Origin: Bog-159 sp050008575
GTDB taxonomy: Bacteria > Acidobacteriota > Terriglobia > Bryobacterales > Bryobacteraceae
Length of the DNA stretch: 64,000 nucleotides
Assembly (NCBI GenBank): GCA_050008575.1
Contig: JBEKMJ010000012.1
Span: 40,360-104,359 of the forward strand
Direction: 5' to 3'
In this document: positions 42,810-50,652 of the stretch, in pieces
Numbering within the stretch: position 1 is the first letter of the stretch
Layout of the letters: each line of letters begins with the position of its first letter
Notes under the pieces: model-generated
The model's database searches: none
What the model saw: only the letters and a program-made list of their open reading frames with translations
What the model was told of the DNA's origin: nothing
Made by a program: the position numbers and the translations under genes

Positions 42810-42880
42810 GCGCGCGCACTCGTGCGTGCCGTGCCGAGACTCATCTCGACACATGGTCTGGGCTTTAGCCCCGGCTCGCG
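42810..42880. repeat. Hairpin modules between NusG-like and RHH genes
   Basis: GCGCGCACTCGTGCGTGC, GCCGAGACTCATCTCGAC and GGGCTTTAGCCCC follow each other in the 62-nt gap and the neighbouring coding edge. The same module style is found at 43575-43815 and 50295-50640. Confidence 0.6.
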
Positions 42881-43431
42881 GCTTTGGCCTCGCCCGTAAG
42901 ATACAGACGCGCCATGCTGGCGTGCTCCGCGCCGGCCACCGCGCGGATCATGTCGCGGTCGATTTCCACCGCCACCGCGCGGCGCAACAACTCCACCGAA
43001 ACCACCACGCGTAGCGCATCTTTCTCGCGGATCAGAACGCCTTCCAGACCGGCCAGCGATCCCCACTCGATGCGCGCCTTCTGTCCTATCTGTACGTACG
43101 GCCACGGATGCGCCGGCAAGCCCGACGCCTGAATGGCCCTGATGCGCGAGATTTCGTCGTCGTCTACCGGTGTGGGGCTACCCGGAAAGCCCACCACGGA
43201 AGTCACTCCGGGAGTGTTCAGCACCGGCATCCGGCTGGCGTAAACGAAGCGGCAGAATACATAACCGGGGAACAGCGGCAAATCCACGGACTGCACGCGA
43301 TCCGTCCATTGGCGCCGCGTCCGGTACAGCGGCACGAACGACTCCAGACCCTTGCCGCGCAAGTTTTCGGCGACTACCTTTTCGTGCCGCGGCTTGGCGG
43401 TCAAAGCGAACCATGCCTGTGACTTAGTCAT
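42865..43431 (-). CDS. NusG-like transcription antiterminator (RfaH/LoaP/UpxY type)
   Basis: 188 residues. The NusG N-terminal domain is clear: AWFALTAKPRHEKVVAENLR, FVPLYRTRRQWTDRV, VDLPLFPGYVFCRF and VTSVVGFPGSPTPVDDDEI. A KOW-type C-terminal domain follows (VQIGQKARIEWGSLAGLEGV). Housekeeping NusG is elsewhere; this specialised paralogue heads the long polysaccharide operon, as RfaH-like and UpxY proteins do, and would keep RNA polymerase going through ~16 kb and several internal hairpins. No ops/JUMPstart-like element could be recognised upstream. Confidence 0.9.
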   Translation of the reverse strand: MTKSQAWFALTAKPRHEKVVAENLRGKGLESFVPLYRTRRQWTDRVQSVDLPLFPGYVFCRFVYASRMPVLNTPGVTSVVGFPGSPTPVDDDEISRIRAIQASGLPAHPWPYVQIGQKARIEWGSLAGLEGVLIREKDALRVVVSVELLRRAVAVEIDRDMIRAVAGAEHASMARLYLTGEAKAASRG

Positions 43432-43837
43432 AAAATAGAGCTATCGCTATCTCAGTCCCATTCCGGACTAATCCAAAAACAACTGATTTTTTGCAGCATA
43501 CAAATGGTAAACATCCGGGCTATTTCCTCTCCAAGATTTTTTGAGCAAAATTATTTCGGCCTGTGACCCTGGAGTTTCTTGCGCTTCGTGGCGCAGGCAC
43601 TCGTGCCTGCCGCGACCGCACTCCTGCGGTCGCCGGCGCGCGGAGCTCGCCTGGCGTGCGTAGCTCGCCTTGCGTGGGTAGCTCGCTCTCGGGCGGGTCT
43701 GGAGACCCGCCGCAGGCGTAGACGCCCGCCCCACCAATGGCCAATCTCCAGGGGCGCGGGGCTAAAGCCCCGCGCAAGCCGAGCTTCGCTCGCCAACTGC
43801 TCGCCGTAGGCGAGCCCAGCCCACCTACCCTGCCCAT
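43432..43837. repeat. Upstream region of the cluster with a large hairpin island
   Basis: 43432-43560 is A+T-richer than its surroundings and may hold the promoter of the NusG-like gene; no consensus boxes are certain. 43575-43815 is a hairpin island: GGCAGGCACTCGTGCCTGCC, GCGACCGCACTCCTGCGGTCGC, GCGGGTCTGGAGACCCGC, GCGGGGCTAAAGCCCCGC, GGCGAGCAGTTGGCGAGCG-like arms and CGAGCTTCGCTCG. No gene is supported here. Confidence 0.65.
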
Positions 43838-44749
43838 TTACCTGCTGGTGCTTGGCTGGCTGCTGCCCTGCCCCGGCAGATCGTGCTCGGCCGCCAAGCC
43901 TCCCAGCGTACCGGCCGCCACAACTCCCCCAACAATGGCCACCACGGCGCCGGTCGAAAGTCCTGCCGCCGCGGCTCCCGCGGCGCCGGCCCCGGCCGCT
44001 CCCGCGGCTCCCGCCCCCGCCGCCCGTCCGCCCTTGGTCAGCCGCTTGACACTCGTCACATCGATGAGCTGCGAAGCCCCCGCCACCGTCGGCGGTGCGG
44101 GATCCACCGTCCCGGTGATCTCCACCAGATTCCCGACCTCCGCCTCCAAACCGGTGCCCTGGAGTTGCATCGTGACATTTGTAGTCCGGTCGATCACGAT
44201 GAACTTGCCGTCCTTCAGAGCCAGGATGCCCGAAACCTTGGTTACCGTGGCCCCGCTCTCTTGCGGCTCGAACGCCATTTCGCGGCCGCTGTCGAGCCTG
44301 GCGATCAGGACCCCGCCGCTGTTGCTCACCCGCACGCTGCCGTCGCGCGCGGCGACTACCACGCGCTGCGGCCCCGCCAACTGCACGCGCGCCGTGACGC
44401 CCGGTTTGTCCGCCTCAATTTGCAGACTGGCGGCCTCGATCCGGTAATTCGTGGACTCCACCTGGCCGATCCCCTTCTCTAAAACCAGCCGCGATGCATA
44501 TACGCGCGCCCGCGACTGCGCCGCTAGCCGCAGATTCACGCCGTTGTTGAGTTGCAGTTGCGACGACGAAACGTTCGTTTCAATCAAAGTGCCGTCGAGC
44601 AGCGTAGCGCTGCCCCGCACACTCGATTGGTCTAAATGAAAGCTGCCGTTGGCCACCACCAGGCCGATGGCCGAACTGGCGGCGAAACTCGCCGGTACAG
44701 CCCAAAGCGACAAGAGGCCGAGCGAAGCCCGGCGGGCAAAGCTGAACAT
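43838..44749 (-). CDS. FecR-like secreted protein with Gly/Ala-rich C-terminus
   Basis: 303 residues from ATG 44749 with AAGGAG nine bases upstream. Signal peptide about 1-23 (LSLWAVPASFA). The middle shows FecR-type beta repeats (ATLLDGTLIETNVSSSQLQL, GVNLRLAAQSRARVYASRLV, VVVAARDGSVRVSNSGGVLI). An alanine/glycine run (~250-275, GAGAAGAAGAGAAGAAAAG) leads into a hydrophobic helix (VVAIVGGVVAAGTLGGLAA) and a short tail, perhaps a C-terminal membrane anchor. It lies upstream of the polysaccharide cluster on the same strand and is divergent from the CpsB-like gene. Specific role unknown. Confidence 0.7.
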   Translation of the reverse strand: MFSFARRASLGLLSLWAVPASFAASSAIGLVVANGSFHLDQSSVRGSATLLDGTLIETNVSSSQLQLNNGVNLRLAAQSRARVYASRLVLEKGIGQVESTNYRIEAASLQIEADKPGVTARVQLAGPQRVVVAARDGSVRVSNSGGVLIARLDSGREMAFEPQESGATVTKVSGILALKDGKFIVIDRTTNVTMQLQGTGLEAEVGNLVEITGTVDPAPPTVAGASQLIDVTSVKRLTKGGRAAGAGAAGAAGAGAAGAAAAGLSTGAVVAIVGGVVAAGTLGGLAAEHDLPGQGSSQPSTSR

Positions 44750-44816
44750 GCGAAAGATCTCCTTTTCGATGAGGTGCCTCCAGCGCCCGAAAATTCTTAC
44801 TTAATTTACGCGCCCC

Positions 44817-45641
44817 GTGCGAAAAAGGACATTTCCATTTGCTGCCGGCCGCCCGCCACCTGTAGTAGCATCAGGAGTGGTCGATATCCACAGCCATATT
44901 TTGTCTGGGCTCGACGATGGCGCCCGAACCCTCGAAGATTCCGTCGCCATGCTGCGTCTGGCCGCAGATTCCGGCACCACCGACATCGTGGCCACCCCCC
45001 ACGCCAATACCGAGTTCACCTTCGACCCCGACCTGATCGGCCTCAAAATCGCCGAACTGCAAGAGGCCGCCGGCCCCCTCCCGCGGATCCACCGCGGCTG
45101 CGATTTCCATCTCACCCTCGAAAATATTCAGGACGCCCTGGCTGACCCCGGCAAGTACGCCATCAATCACCTCAGTTATCTCCTGGTCGAATTCTCCGAC
45201 CTGCTTATCCCCCGCACCACCCAGGAAATCTTCAGCCGCCTCCTGGGCGCCGGCCTCACGCCCATCGTCACTCATCCCGAACGCAACGCTCTTTTGCACA
45301 CCCGCCTCGATCAGTTGCAGTCCTGGGTCGAAAACGGCGCCCTCGTGCAAGTTACCGCGGGATCTTTGCTGGGCCGCTTCGGACGCGCCGCTAAATCCGT
45401 GGCCACCGACCTGATGAACCGCAACCTGGTGCACTTCATCGCCAGCGACGCCCACGATACCCGGTACCGCACGCCCGTCCTCGGCGACGCCTATGAATAC
45501 GTCGAGAAGACCTGGAACCCCAGCCTGGCCAAATTGCTCTTCACCACCGCGCCCCAGGCCGTCATCGCCGGCGAAGAGATTATGCTGCTCGATCCCGAAC
45601 CCGCCCCCCGCAAGCGAAAATGGTACCGGCTCGGCTTTTAA
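44817..45641 (+). CDS. CpsB/YwqE-type PHP-domain tyrosine phosphatase
   Basis: 274 residues from GTG 44817, or 254 from GTG 44877, where the family-typical start M(V)VDIHSHILSGLDDGA begins; neither has a well-spaced ribosome site. PHP metal ligands: DIHSH, then GTTDIVATPHAN, HRGCDFHL, LTPIVTHPERN and the late FIASDAHDT. CpsB-type enzymes are manganese-dependent phosphotyrosine phosphatases that reset BY-kinases in capsule clusters. The gene is transcribed away from the cluster, so its control may differ from that of the kinase it probably serves. Confidence 0.88.
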   Translation: MRKRTFPFAAGRPPPVVASGVVDIHSHILSGLDDGARTLEDSVAMLRLAADSGTTDIVATPHANTEFTFDPDLIGLKIAELQEAAGPLPRIHRGCDFHLTLENIQDALADPGKYAINHLSYLLVEFSDLLIPRTTQEIFSRLLGAGLTPIVTHPERNALLHTRLDQLQSWVENGALVQVTAGSLLGRFGRAAKSVATDLMNRNLVHFIASDAHDTRYRTPVLGDAYEYVEKTWNPSLAKLLFTTAPQAVIAGEEIMLLDPEPAPRKRKWYRLGF

Positions 45642-45647
45642 AATGCC

Positions 45648-45722
45648 CTAGTGGGGCAGGCTCGCAGCAAGCTCGCAGCGTGCGCGGGCCTCGCAGGCCC
45701 GCTCTTCGGCGAGCGCCAATCT
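45648..45722. repeat. Hairpin modules
   Basis: CTAGTGGGGCAGGCTCGCAG, then GCGGGCCTCGCAGGCCCGC and CTCTTCGGCGAG in the gap before fabI. Same family as 36998 and 48904. Confidence 0.65.
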
Positions 45723-45755
45723 GCGCTATTTTAATAAGGCGAGGACAGCTTAACG

Positions 45756-46655
45756 ATGATGGCAGCGGACCACCGTGGAATGGGTCTGGAAGGCAAGAAC
45801 GTAGTCGTGCTGGGCGTGGCCGACGAATCCAGCTTGGCGTGGGCGATCGCCAAGCGCTTTGCCGAGCACGGCGCCCACGTTTTTATCGGCTATCAGCAAA
45901 AGTTCTTCAGCCGCGTGCGGCTCCTGCTTTTGCAAAACCCCGGCGTGCAGGGCGATCGTTGCGACGTCACCAACGACGCCGAGCTCACCAGTTTCTTCGC
46001 CCGATTCCAAACCAATCCGATTGAAGTGCTGGTGCATGCCATCGCCTTCGCGCCTAACGAATTGTTTACCGAGCCGGCGTCGCATTGCAGCGCCGAAGCT
46101 TTTTGCCAGAGCCTCACCATCTCCGCGCACTCGCTGTGCAAAACCGTACGCTTCGCCAAGCCGAACCTGAAGGAATGGGGCAGCGTGATCACCCTCACCT
46201 ACCAGGCGTCGGAACGCGCCGAGGCTTCCTATGGCCTCATGGGTGTCTCCAAGTCCGCGCTCGAAAGCGCCGTACGCTACCTGGCCCTCGAGCTCGGCAC
46301 GCAAAAAATCCGCGTCAACGCCCTTTCCCCCGGACCCATCGAGACCGTGGCCGCCACCGGCATCATGGGCGCGTTCCTGCGTAACCCGGAAGCCCTGGAG
46401 CGCCAGCGCGCACGCGCATTCCAGGAGGCCATCCACATGGCTCAAGCCGAAAACCACCCCGATCCCTTGGCCGTCGCCAGCGCCGCCTGGAAGCATTTTC
46501 AGGCGCTCGCCGCCAAGCGCTGCGCCATCGAGGAGACCGTGTCCAAGGAAGACGTCGCCGATTCCGCCCTGTTCCTGGGCAGCGACTACTCCCGCAAAAT
46601 CACCGGCCAGATCATTCACATCGATTGCGGCCTTTCCACGGCCAACGCTCTCTGA
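45756..46655 (+). CDS. fabI: Enoyl-[acyl-carrier-protein] reductase, FabI type
   Basis: 299 residues. NAD-binding region LEGKNVVVLGVADESSLAWA near the start. The catalytic pair is placed as in FabI: VITLTYQASERAEASYGLMG with both Tyr, then VSK (Y-x6-K). RVNALSPGPIETVAATGI follows, and the end GQIIHIDCGLS fits the family. FabI carries out the last reduction in each fatty-acid elongation cycle. It is ~35 residues longer than E. coli FabI; the extra sequence lies in the substrate-loop region after GIMGAFLRNPEALER (HMAQAENHPDPLAVASAAWK). Start may be 45756, 45759 or 45780. Confidence 0.9.
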   Translation: MMAADHRGMGLEGKNVVVLGVADESSLAWAIAKRFAEHGAHVFIGYQQKFFSRVRLLLLQNPGVQGDRCDVTNDAELTSFFARFQTNPIEVLVHAIAFAPNELFTEPASHCSAEAFCQSLTISAHSLCKTVRFAKPNLKEWGSVITLTYQASERAEASYGLMGVSKSALESAVRYLALELGTQKIRVNALSPGPIETVAATGIMGAFLRNPEALERQRARAFQEAIHMAQAENHPDPLAVASAAWKHFQALAAKRCAIEETVSKEDVADSALFLGSDYSRKITGQIIHIDCGLSTANAL

Positions 46656-46672
46656 CGCGCGCCATCCAAATC

Positions 46673-47101
46673 GTGCCCTTCCGGCTGCGCCATCTGCCGC
46701 GCATCCTGCGCATCGAACGCGCCAGCTTCGCCGCCGACGCCTGGCCGCGAAAATATTTCCTGGAGCTTTACCACGATTGCCGGGACTTCTTCGTAGTCGC
46801 CAAAGTGGGCGGGCGTATCGCGGGCTACGCCGTGGCCTGCTCCGAAAAGCGCGACGCGGAGATCGCCTCCCTCGCCGTCCATCCGGATTATCGCCGGCGC
46901 GGCGTGGCCCATGCCCTCCTGCGCCACACCCTGCGCGCGCTCGCCGCGGCCGGCGTCCGCCGTGTGGAGTTGATGGTGCGCACCGGCAATACCGCGGGCG
47001 CCCAACTGTACCGTGGCCTGGGCTTCCGGCGCGTCCGCCTGGTGCCCCGCTACTACGAGGACGGTGGCGATGGCTTCCTGATGGCCAGGGCGATACAATA
47101 A
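46673..47101 (+). CDS. GNAT N-acetyltransferase, RimI-like
   Basis: 142 residues from GTG 46673, 17 nt after the fabI stop; a TTG at 46625 inside fabI gives a longer form without homology. The fold is a RimI-type GNAT: LRIERASFAADAWPRKYF, FFVVAKVGGRIAGYAVACSE, the acetyl-CoA loop YRRRGVAHALLRH (R/QxxGxG/A) and LMVRTGNTAGAQLYRGLGFR. RimI acetylates the N-terminus of ribosomal protein S18; the substrate here is not proven. Closely spaced with the next gene (six nt). Confidence 0.85.
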   Translation: MPFRLRHLPRILRIERASFAADAWPRKYFLELYHDCRDFFVVAKVGGRIAGYAVACSEKRDAEIASLAVHPDYRRRGVAHALLRHTLRALAAAGVRRVELMVRTGNTAGAQLYRGLGFRRVRLVPRYYEDGGDGFLMARAIQ

Positions 47102-47107
47102 AAACCG

Positions 47108-47521
47108 ATGGCCGACAAAGATCATTTCGAGATGCTGATGCGCGACGTGAACGTCTGGAACACCTGGCGCGAAAAGAATCCCAAGGAAAAGCCGGACCTG
47201 TCTTTTGCCGTGATGCGCGGCGCGGATCTGATGCTGGCCAATCTCTCCGGCGCGCTGCTCTCCGAAGCCGACCTGGTGCTCGCCAACCTGCGCGGCGCGG
47301 ATCTGCGCCACGCCGACCTGCGCGGCGCCAACCTGGTGGCCGCCCGCCTGATGGGTGCGGACCTGGCCCACGCCAATATCTGCGGCGCCGATCTTTCCAC
47401 CGCCGAGGATCTCACCACCGAGCAACTCCGCCACACCCACGGCGATGCCCATACCAAGCTGCCGGAAGACTTGCACGCGCCGGAGAATTGGCCGAAAAAA
47501 GGCCGCGTCGCCGCGCGCTAA
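47108..47521 (+). CDS. Pentapeptide-repeat protein
   Basis: 137 residues. A run of about twelve A(D/N)LxxA-type pentapeptides (~residues 36-100: GADLMLANLSGALLSEADL, LRGADLRHADLRGANL) forms a right-handed beta-helix, flanked by a charged N-terminus and a Pro-rich C-terminus. No signal peptide, so cytosolic. Some such proteins mimic DNA and protect gyrase, but most have no known role. Confidence 0.88.
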   Translation: MADKDHFEMLMRDVNVWNTWREKNPKEKPDLSFAVMRGADLMLANLSGALLSEADLVLANLRGADLRHADLRGANLVAARLMGADLAHANICGADLSTAEDLTTEQLRHTHGDAHTKLPEDLHAPENWPKKGRVAAR

Positions 47522-47622
47522 CCTAACGTGTGGGGCGGGTGTCCACGCCTGCACAGGACGTCCACGTCCCGCCAATTCCTGCTATGTTAGGACCGGTCTC
47601 TAACCTTACGAATGGACAAATT

Positions 47623-48900
47623 ATGAGAACTATCGCTATTCCTTTATTTCTTTTCTCCCTGGCTTTCCTCGCACCGCGCGCCTCGGCCGTCACGGCCACT
47701 TATACCAACAGCACCCAAAACGTCACTTTGACGGGCCTGGGTGGCAGCGGCGGCGTGGGGCAGAGCAGCGTCGCATGGGGCGCCTGCGCGTACGATGGCG
47801 CCAAAACCAACTGCACCGTCTCGGCTCCCTACACAGGCGTCGGCGGCGGTGGAACCATCTCGATCGTGTTCAGTTATTCAGGCAACGGGCCGTCTCCTTT
47901 CACCGCCAACTCGATCAGCCCAGGCAGCAACCTGATCACGTTCGGCCTCCTGCCCGGCAATTCCGGCAGTATTGTGGTGAGCCTGCAAGAGAGCACCGGC
48001 GCGAATGTCACCTTTCTGTCCGACAATTTCGTCTTTTATTACTCCAATGCCACATGCACCGGAATCGCCGCCTCGGCGTGCTCCGTCGGACAAGTCGGGC
48101 TTACGCCGAATGCCACCATTACGGGAACCGTTTACGGCACATTCGATGCCACACCCGTGATTCTCGCCGTCATCAGCGCCAGCAGTTATGGAGGGTTCGC
48201 CGCGCTGGCGCCGTCCACCTGGATGGAGATCTACGGCACGAATCTCGCCAACGTCGTCTCCCAGACTTGGGGCAGCGCGGATTTCAACGGTAACGCGGCG
48301 CCCACCGCTCTGGGCGGCACCACCGTCACCGTCGGCGCCCAGCCGGCATTTGTCGATTACGTCACCCCTTTACAAGTGGATGCCCAGGTGCCATCCAATA
48401 TCGGCACAGGATCCCAGCCGGTGGTGGTGAACACGCCGGGCGGGACCAGCGAGCCCTTTACGCTGCCGGTTAATACCACCGAGCCAGGCCTGCTCGCACC
48501 GGCTGTCTTCAAGCTGCCGGCGGGGCAATACGTCGCCGCGCTGTTTCCGGATTTTTCGACTTATGTTCTTCCTCCGGGCGCGGTCAGCGGCGTCACGTCG
48601 GCGCGCGCCAAGCCGGGGGACACCATTATATTTCTCGGCATAGGCTTTGGGACGGTAACGCCCGATATTCCCGCGGGACAGCTTGTGACGCAGTCCAACC
48701 AAATCAATGCACCCTTCCAAATTTCGTTTGCGGGGACCCCGGCGACTGTAGCCTACTCCGGATTGGCCGGAGGGTACTTGGGACTGTATCAATTCAACGT
48801 GGTGGTGCCGAATATCGCAGCCAGCGACGCGGTGCCGCTGACTTTCTCCCTGAATGGGACGGCCGGTACGCAAGAGTTGATCATCGCCATATCCAACTGA
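47623..48900 (+). CDS. Secreted protein with TIGR03437-type C-terminal domain
   Basis: 425 residues from ATG 47623, where a signal peptide (IAIPLFLFSLAFLAPRASA) begins; the open frame extends 31 codons upstream through repeat sequence without homology. Residues ~25-180 are a beta-rich domain with many Ser/Thr/Gly. Residues ~195-425 match the Solibacter C-terminal domain: APSTWMEIYGTNLAN, FVDYVTPLQVDAQVPSNIGT, GLYQFNVVVPN. Likely surface-exposed; function unknown. Confidence 0.75.
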   Translation: MRTIAIPLFLFSLAFLAPRASAVTATYTNSTQNVTLTGLGGSGGVGQSSVAWGACAYDGAKTNCTVSAPYTGVGGGGTISIVFSYSGNGPSPFTANSISPGSNLITFGLLPGNSGSIVVSLQESTGANVTFLSDNFVFYYSNATCTGIAASACSVGQVGLTPNATITGTVYGTFDATPVILAVISASSYGGFAALAPSTWMEIYGTNLANVVSQTWGSADFNGNAAPTALGGTTVTVGAQPAFVDYVTPLQVDAQVPSNIGTGSQPVVVNTPGGTSEPFTLPVNTTEPGLLAPAVFKLPAGQYVAALFPDFSTYVLPPGAVSGVTSARAKPGDTIIFLGIGFGTVTPDIPAGQLVTQSNQINAPFQISFAGTPATVAYSGLAGGYLGLYQFNVVVPNIAASDAVPLTFSLNGTAGTQELIIAISN

Positions 48901-48903
48901 CGG

Positions 48904-48962
48904 AGTGGGGCAGGCTCGTAGCCTGCGCGGGCCTCGCAGGCCCGCTCTTCGGCCAGCGAAGC
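48904..48962. repeat. Hairpin modules between convergent genes
   Basis: AGTGGGGCAGGCTCGTAGCC then GCGGGCCTCGCAGGCCCGC, directly after a stop codon and 30 nt before the end of hisS. Almost identical to 36998-37040. Confidence 0.7.
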
Positions 48963-48988
48963 TCCCCCAAACTCGGCCCTGCTCGCAG

Positions 48989-50278
48989 TTACCCCCGCAG
49001 CCGCGCGCGCAACCAATCCGCCAGTTGCGCCAGCGGCACGGTACTCTGCTCCCCGCTACCCATCTCCTTCACCGCCGCCGCGCCGTCGCGTAGCTCATTC
49101 GGAGCCAGAAACACCGTGAACCGCGCCCCCCGCCGGTCCGCATAGCTAAAGAACTTCCCCGGTTTGCCGGCCGCGAACGACAGATCCGTCTGGATGCCCG
49201 CCGCCACCAGTTCGGCGCCCACCCGCGCGGCGTCCCGGCTCAGCGCCGCATCGAACATCCCGACACACACTTCCACCTTCGCCTTGCCCGGCCCCAGCCC
49301 CTTCAATTCGGTCAGAATCTCGGCGATCACCACGTCGCCAAAGCCCATCCCCACCGCCGGACGCGCCGTGCCCGTCATGTCGCCAAACAGATTGTCGTAG
49401 CGGCCCCCGCCGAAGATCGCGCGGAAGCGGCGCTCGGCGTCGAAGCCCTCGAAGACCGCGCCCGTATAATACGACAGCCCGCGCACCACGCCGGAATCGA
49501 AGTGTAAATATTCGCCGAACCCCATGTCGCCCGCCAGGTCCAGCAGACGGCGCACATTCTCCGCCGCCGGACTGGCGGCCAACGGCCCCGCTGTCAGGCT
49601 CTCCACCGCTTCACCGGCGAGTTGCCCCATCACGTCGTCGGCCGTCGCGGCGGCCAGCCCTTTTTCAACCAGCATTTCCTTCAGCGTCTCGACCGGTACC
49701 TTGCCCTTCTTATCGAGCACCATGAAAACATCCACATGTTGCTCCGGCGGCACGCCCAGTTCGCCCAGCAGATACGCCACCACCTGGCGATTATTGATGT
49801 GAATGCGCACCTCGCCCGGCCCCAGACGCAGCGCCCTCAGGGCGTTCGTCACGCACGCCAGAATCCACGCTTCCGCCTGCACCGACGGCTCCCCCACAAT
49901 ATCCAGATTCCACTGGAAGTGCTCCCGCTTGCGCCCCCGCGTCATGCGCTCGTACCGGAAGCATTGCCCAATGGTCCACCACTTCACGGGAAACACGATC
50001 TGCTGCTGCCGCGCGCCGATCATGCGCACCAGCGATGGCGTCACCTCCGGACGCAACGCAAGCTGCCGGTTGGATTTGTCCTCGAAGTGATAGATCTGTT
50101 GCGCCACCTCCTCGCCCGCCTTGCGCGCCAGCAACTCGAAGGATTCCACCACCGGCGGCTCGAACCGTTGGAAGCCGTGCAGAGTGGACGCATCCGTCCA
50201 GGCGGCGAAGATGCGGTCGCGCAGGTCCAGGTCTTCGGGATAGAAGTCGCGCATGCCGCGCGGCGGCTCAAATTGCAT
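48989..50278 (-). CDS. hisS: Histidyl-tRNA synthetase
   Basis: 429 residues, a normal length. Starts MQFEPPRGMRDFYPED. Class II motif 2 is CFRYERMTRGRKREHFQWNL, the histidine-binding signature is GVVRGLSYYTGAVFEGF and motif 3 is AVGMGFGDVVI with the preceding FGGGRYDNLF. The C-terminal anticodon-binding domain starts around residue 335 (VEVCVGMFDAALSRDAARVG). Charges tRNA-His in the cytosol. No operon partner; hairpin islands lie on both sides. Confidence 0.95.
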   Translation of the reverse strand: MQFEPPRGMRDFYPEDLDLRDRIFAAWTDASTLHGFQRFEPPVVESFELLARKAGEEVAQQIYHFEDKSNRQLALRPEVTPSLVRMIGARQQQIVFPVKWWTIGQCFRYERMTRGRKREHFQWNLDIVGEPSVQAEAWILACVTNALRALRLGPGEVRIHINNRQVVAYLLGELGVPPEQHVDVFMVLDKKGKVPVETLKEMLVEKGLAAATADDVMGQLAGEAVESLTAGPLAASPAAENVRRLLDLAGDMGFGEYLHFDSGVVRGLSYYTGAVFEGFDAERRFRAIFGGGRYDNLFGDMTGTARPAVGMGFGDVVIAEILTELKGLGPGKAKVEVCVGMFDAALSRDAARVGAELVAAGIQTDLSFAAGKPGKFFSYADRRGARFTVFLAPNELRDGAAAVKEMGSGEQSTVPLAQLADWLRARLRG

Positions 50279-50289
50279 AAGTCTCAGTG

Positions 50290-50640
50290 TACCCTCGTGA
50301 CGCAGGCACTTATGCCTGCCGCGCTGACACTCTTGTCAGCGCAGGCGAGCGAAGCTGGCCTCCACAGGCTAAAGCCTATGCCACCAAGCCCTGCAAAAAG
50401 CCAGCCAGCGCTTCGAGGCAGGCGGCCTACGAGGCCGCCGCAGGCTGCGAGCCTGCCCCACAAAAAGACCAATGTCCAGAGGCGAGCTTCGCTCGCCTGT
50501 GTCGGCAGGAGTGCCGACACGGCACGCTGAGAGCGTGCGCCACGAGGGCCGATCCATCGCAAATAGCCAATCTCCAGAAGGCGAGCTTCGCTCGCCCGTG
50601 CGCACGCACTCATGCGTGCCGTATTCACTTGAAGCCGGGA
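50290..50640. repeat. Large modular hairpin island
   Basis: About 350 nt between hisS and the phosphoesterase gene with no supported gene. Consecutive modules: GCAGGCACTTATGCCTGC, GCGCTGACACTCTTGTCAGCGC, AGGCTAAAGCCT, GGCGGCCTACGAGGCCGCC, GCAGGCTGCGAGCCTGC then CCCCAC, GGCGAGCTTCGCTCGCC (twice), GTGTCGGCAGGAGTGCCGACAC, GCACGCTGAGAGCGTGC, GGCACGCATGAGTGCGTGCG-like. It is the longest island in the window. Confidence 0.75.
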
Positions 50641-50652
50641 ACTTAGCGCCGC

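Larger units (their letters stand above)
27221..43431 (-). other. Exopolysaccharide biosynthesis and export cluster
   Basis: Fifteen same-strand genes cover every step of a Wzx/Wzy-type pathway: initiation (WbaP), GT26, two GT4, GT2, flippase, polymerase, chain-length kinase and export channel, plus four methyltransferases and two regulators. Several adjacent genes overlap (32072, 33262-33274, 34707, 42539-42558), supporting co-transcription. The only gaps above 60 nt are at 36987-37053, 39165-39353, 42803-42864 and between the distal methyltransferases; the first three hold palindromic repeats. Confidence 0.85.
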
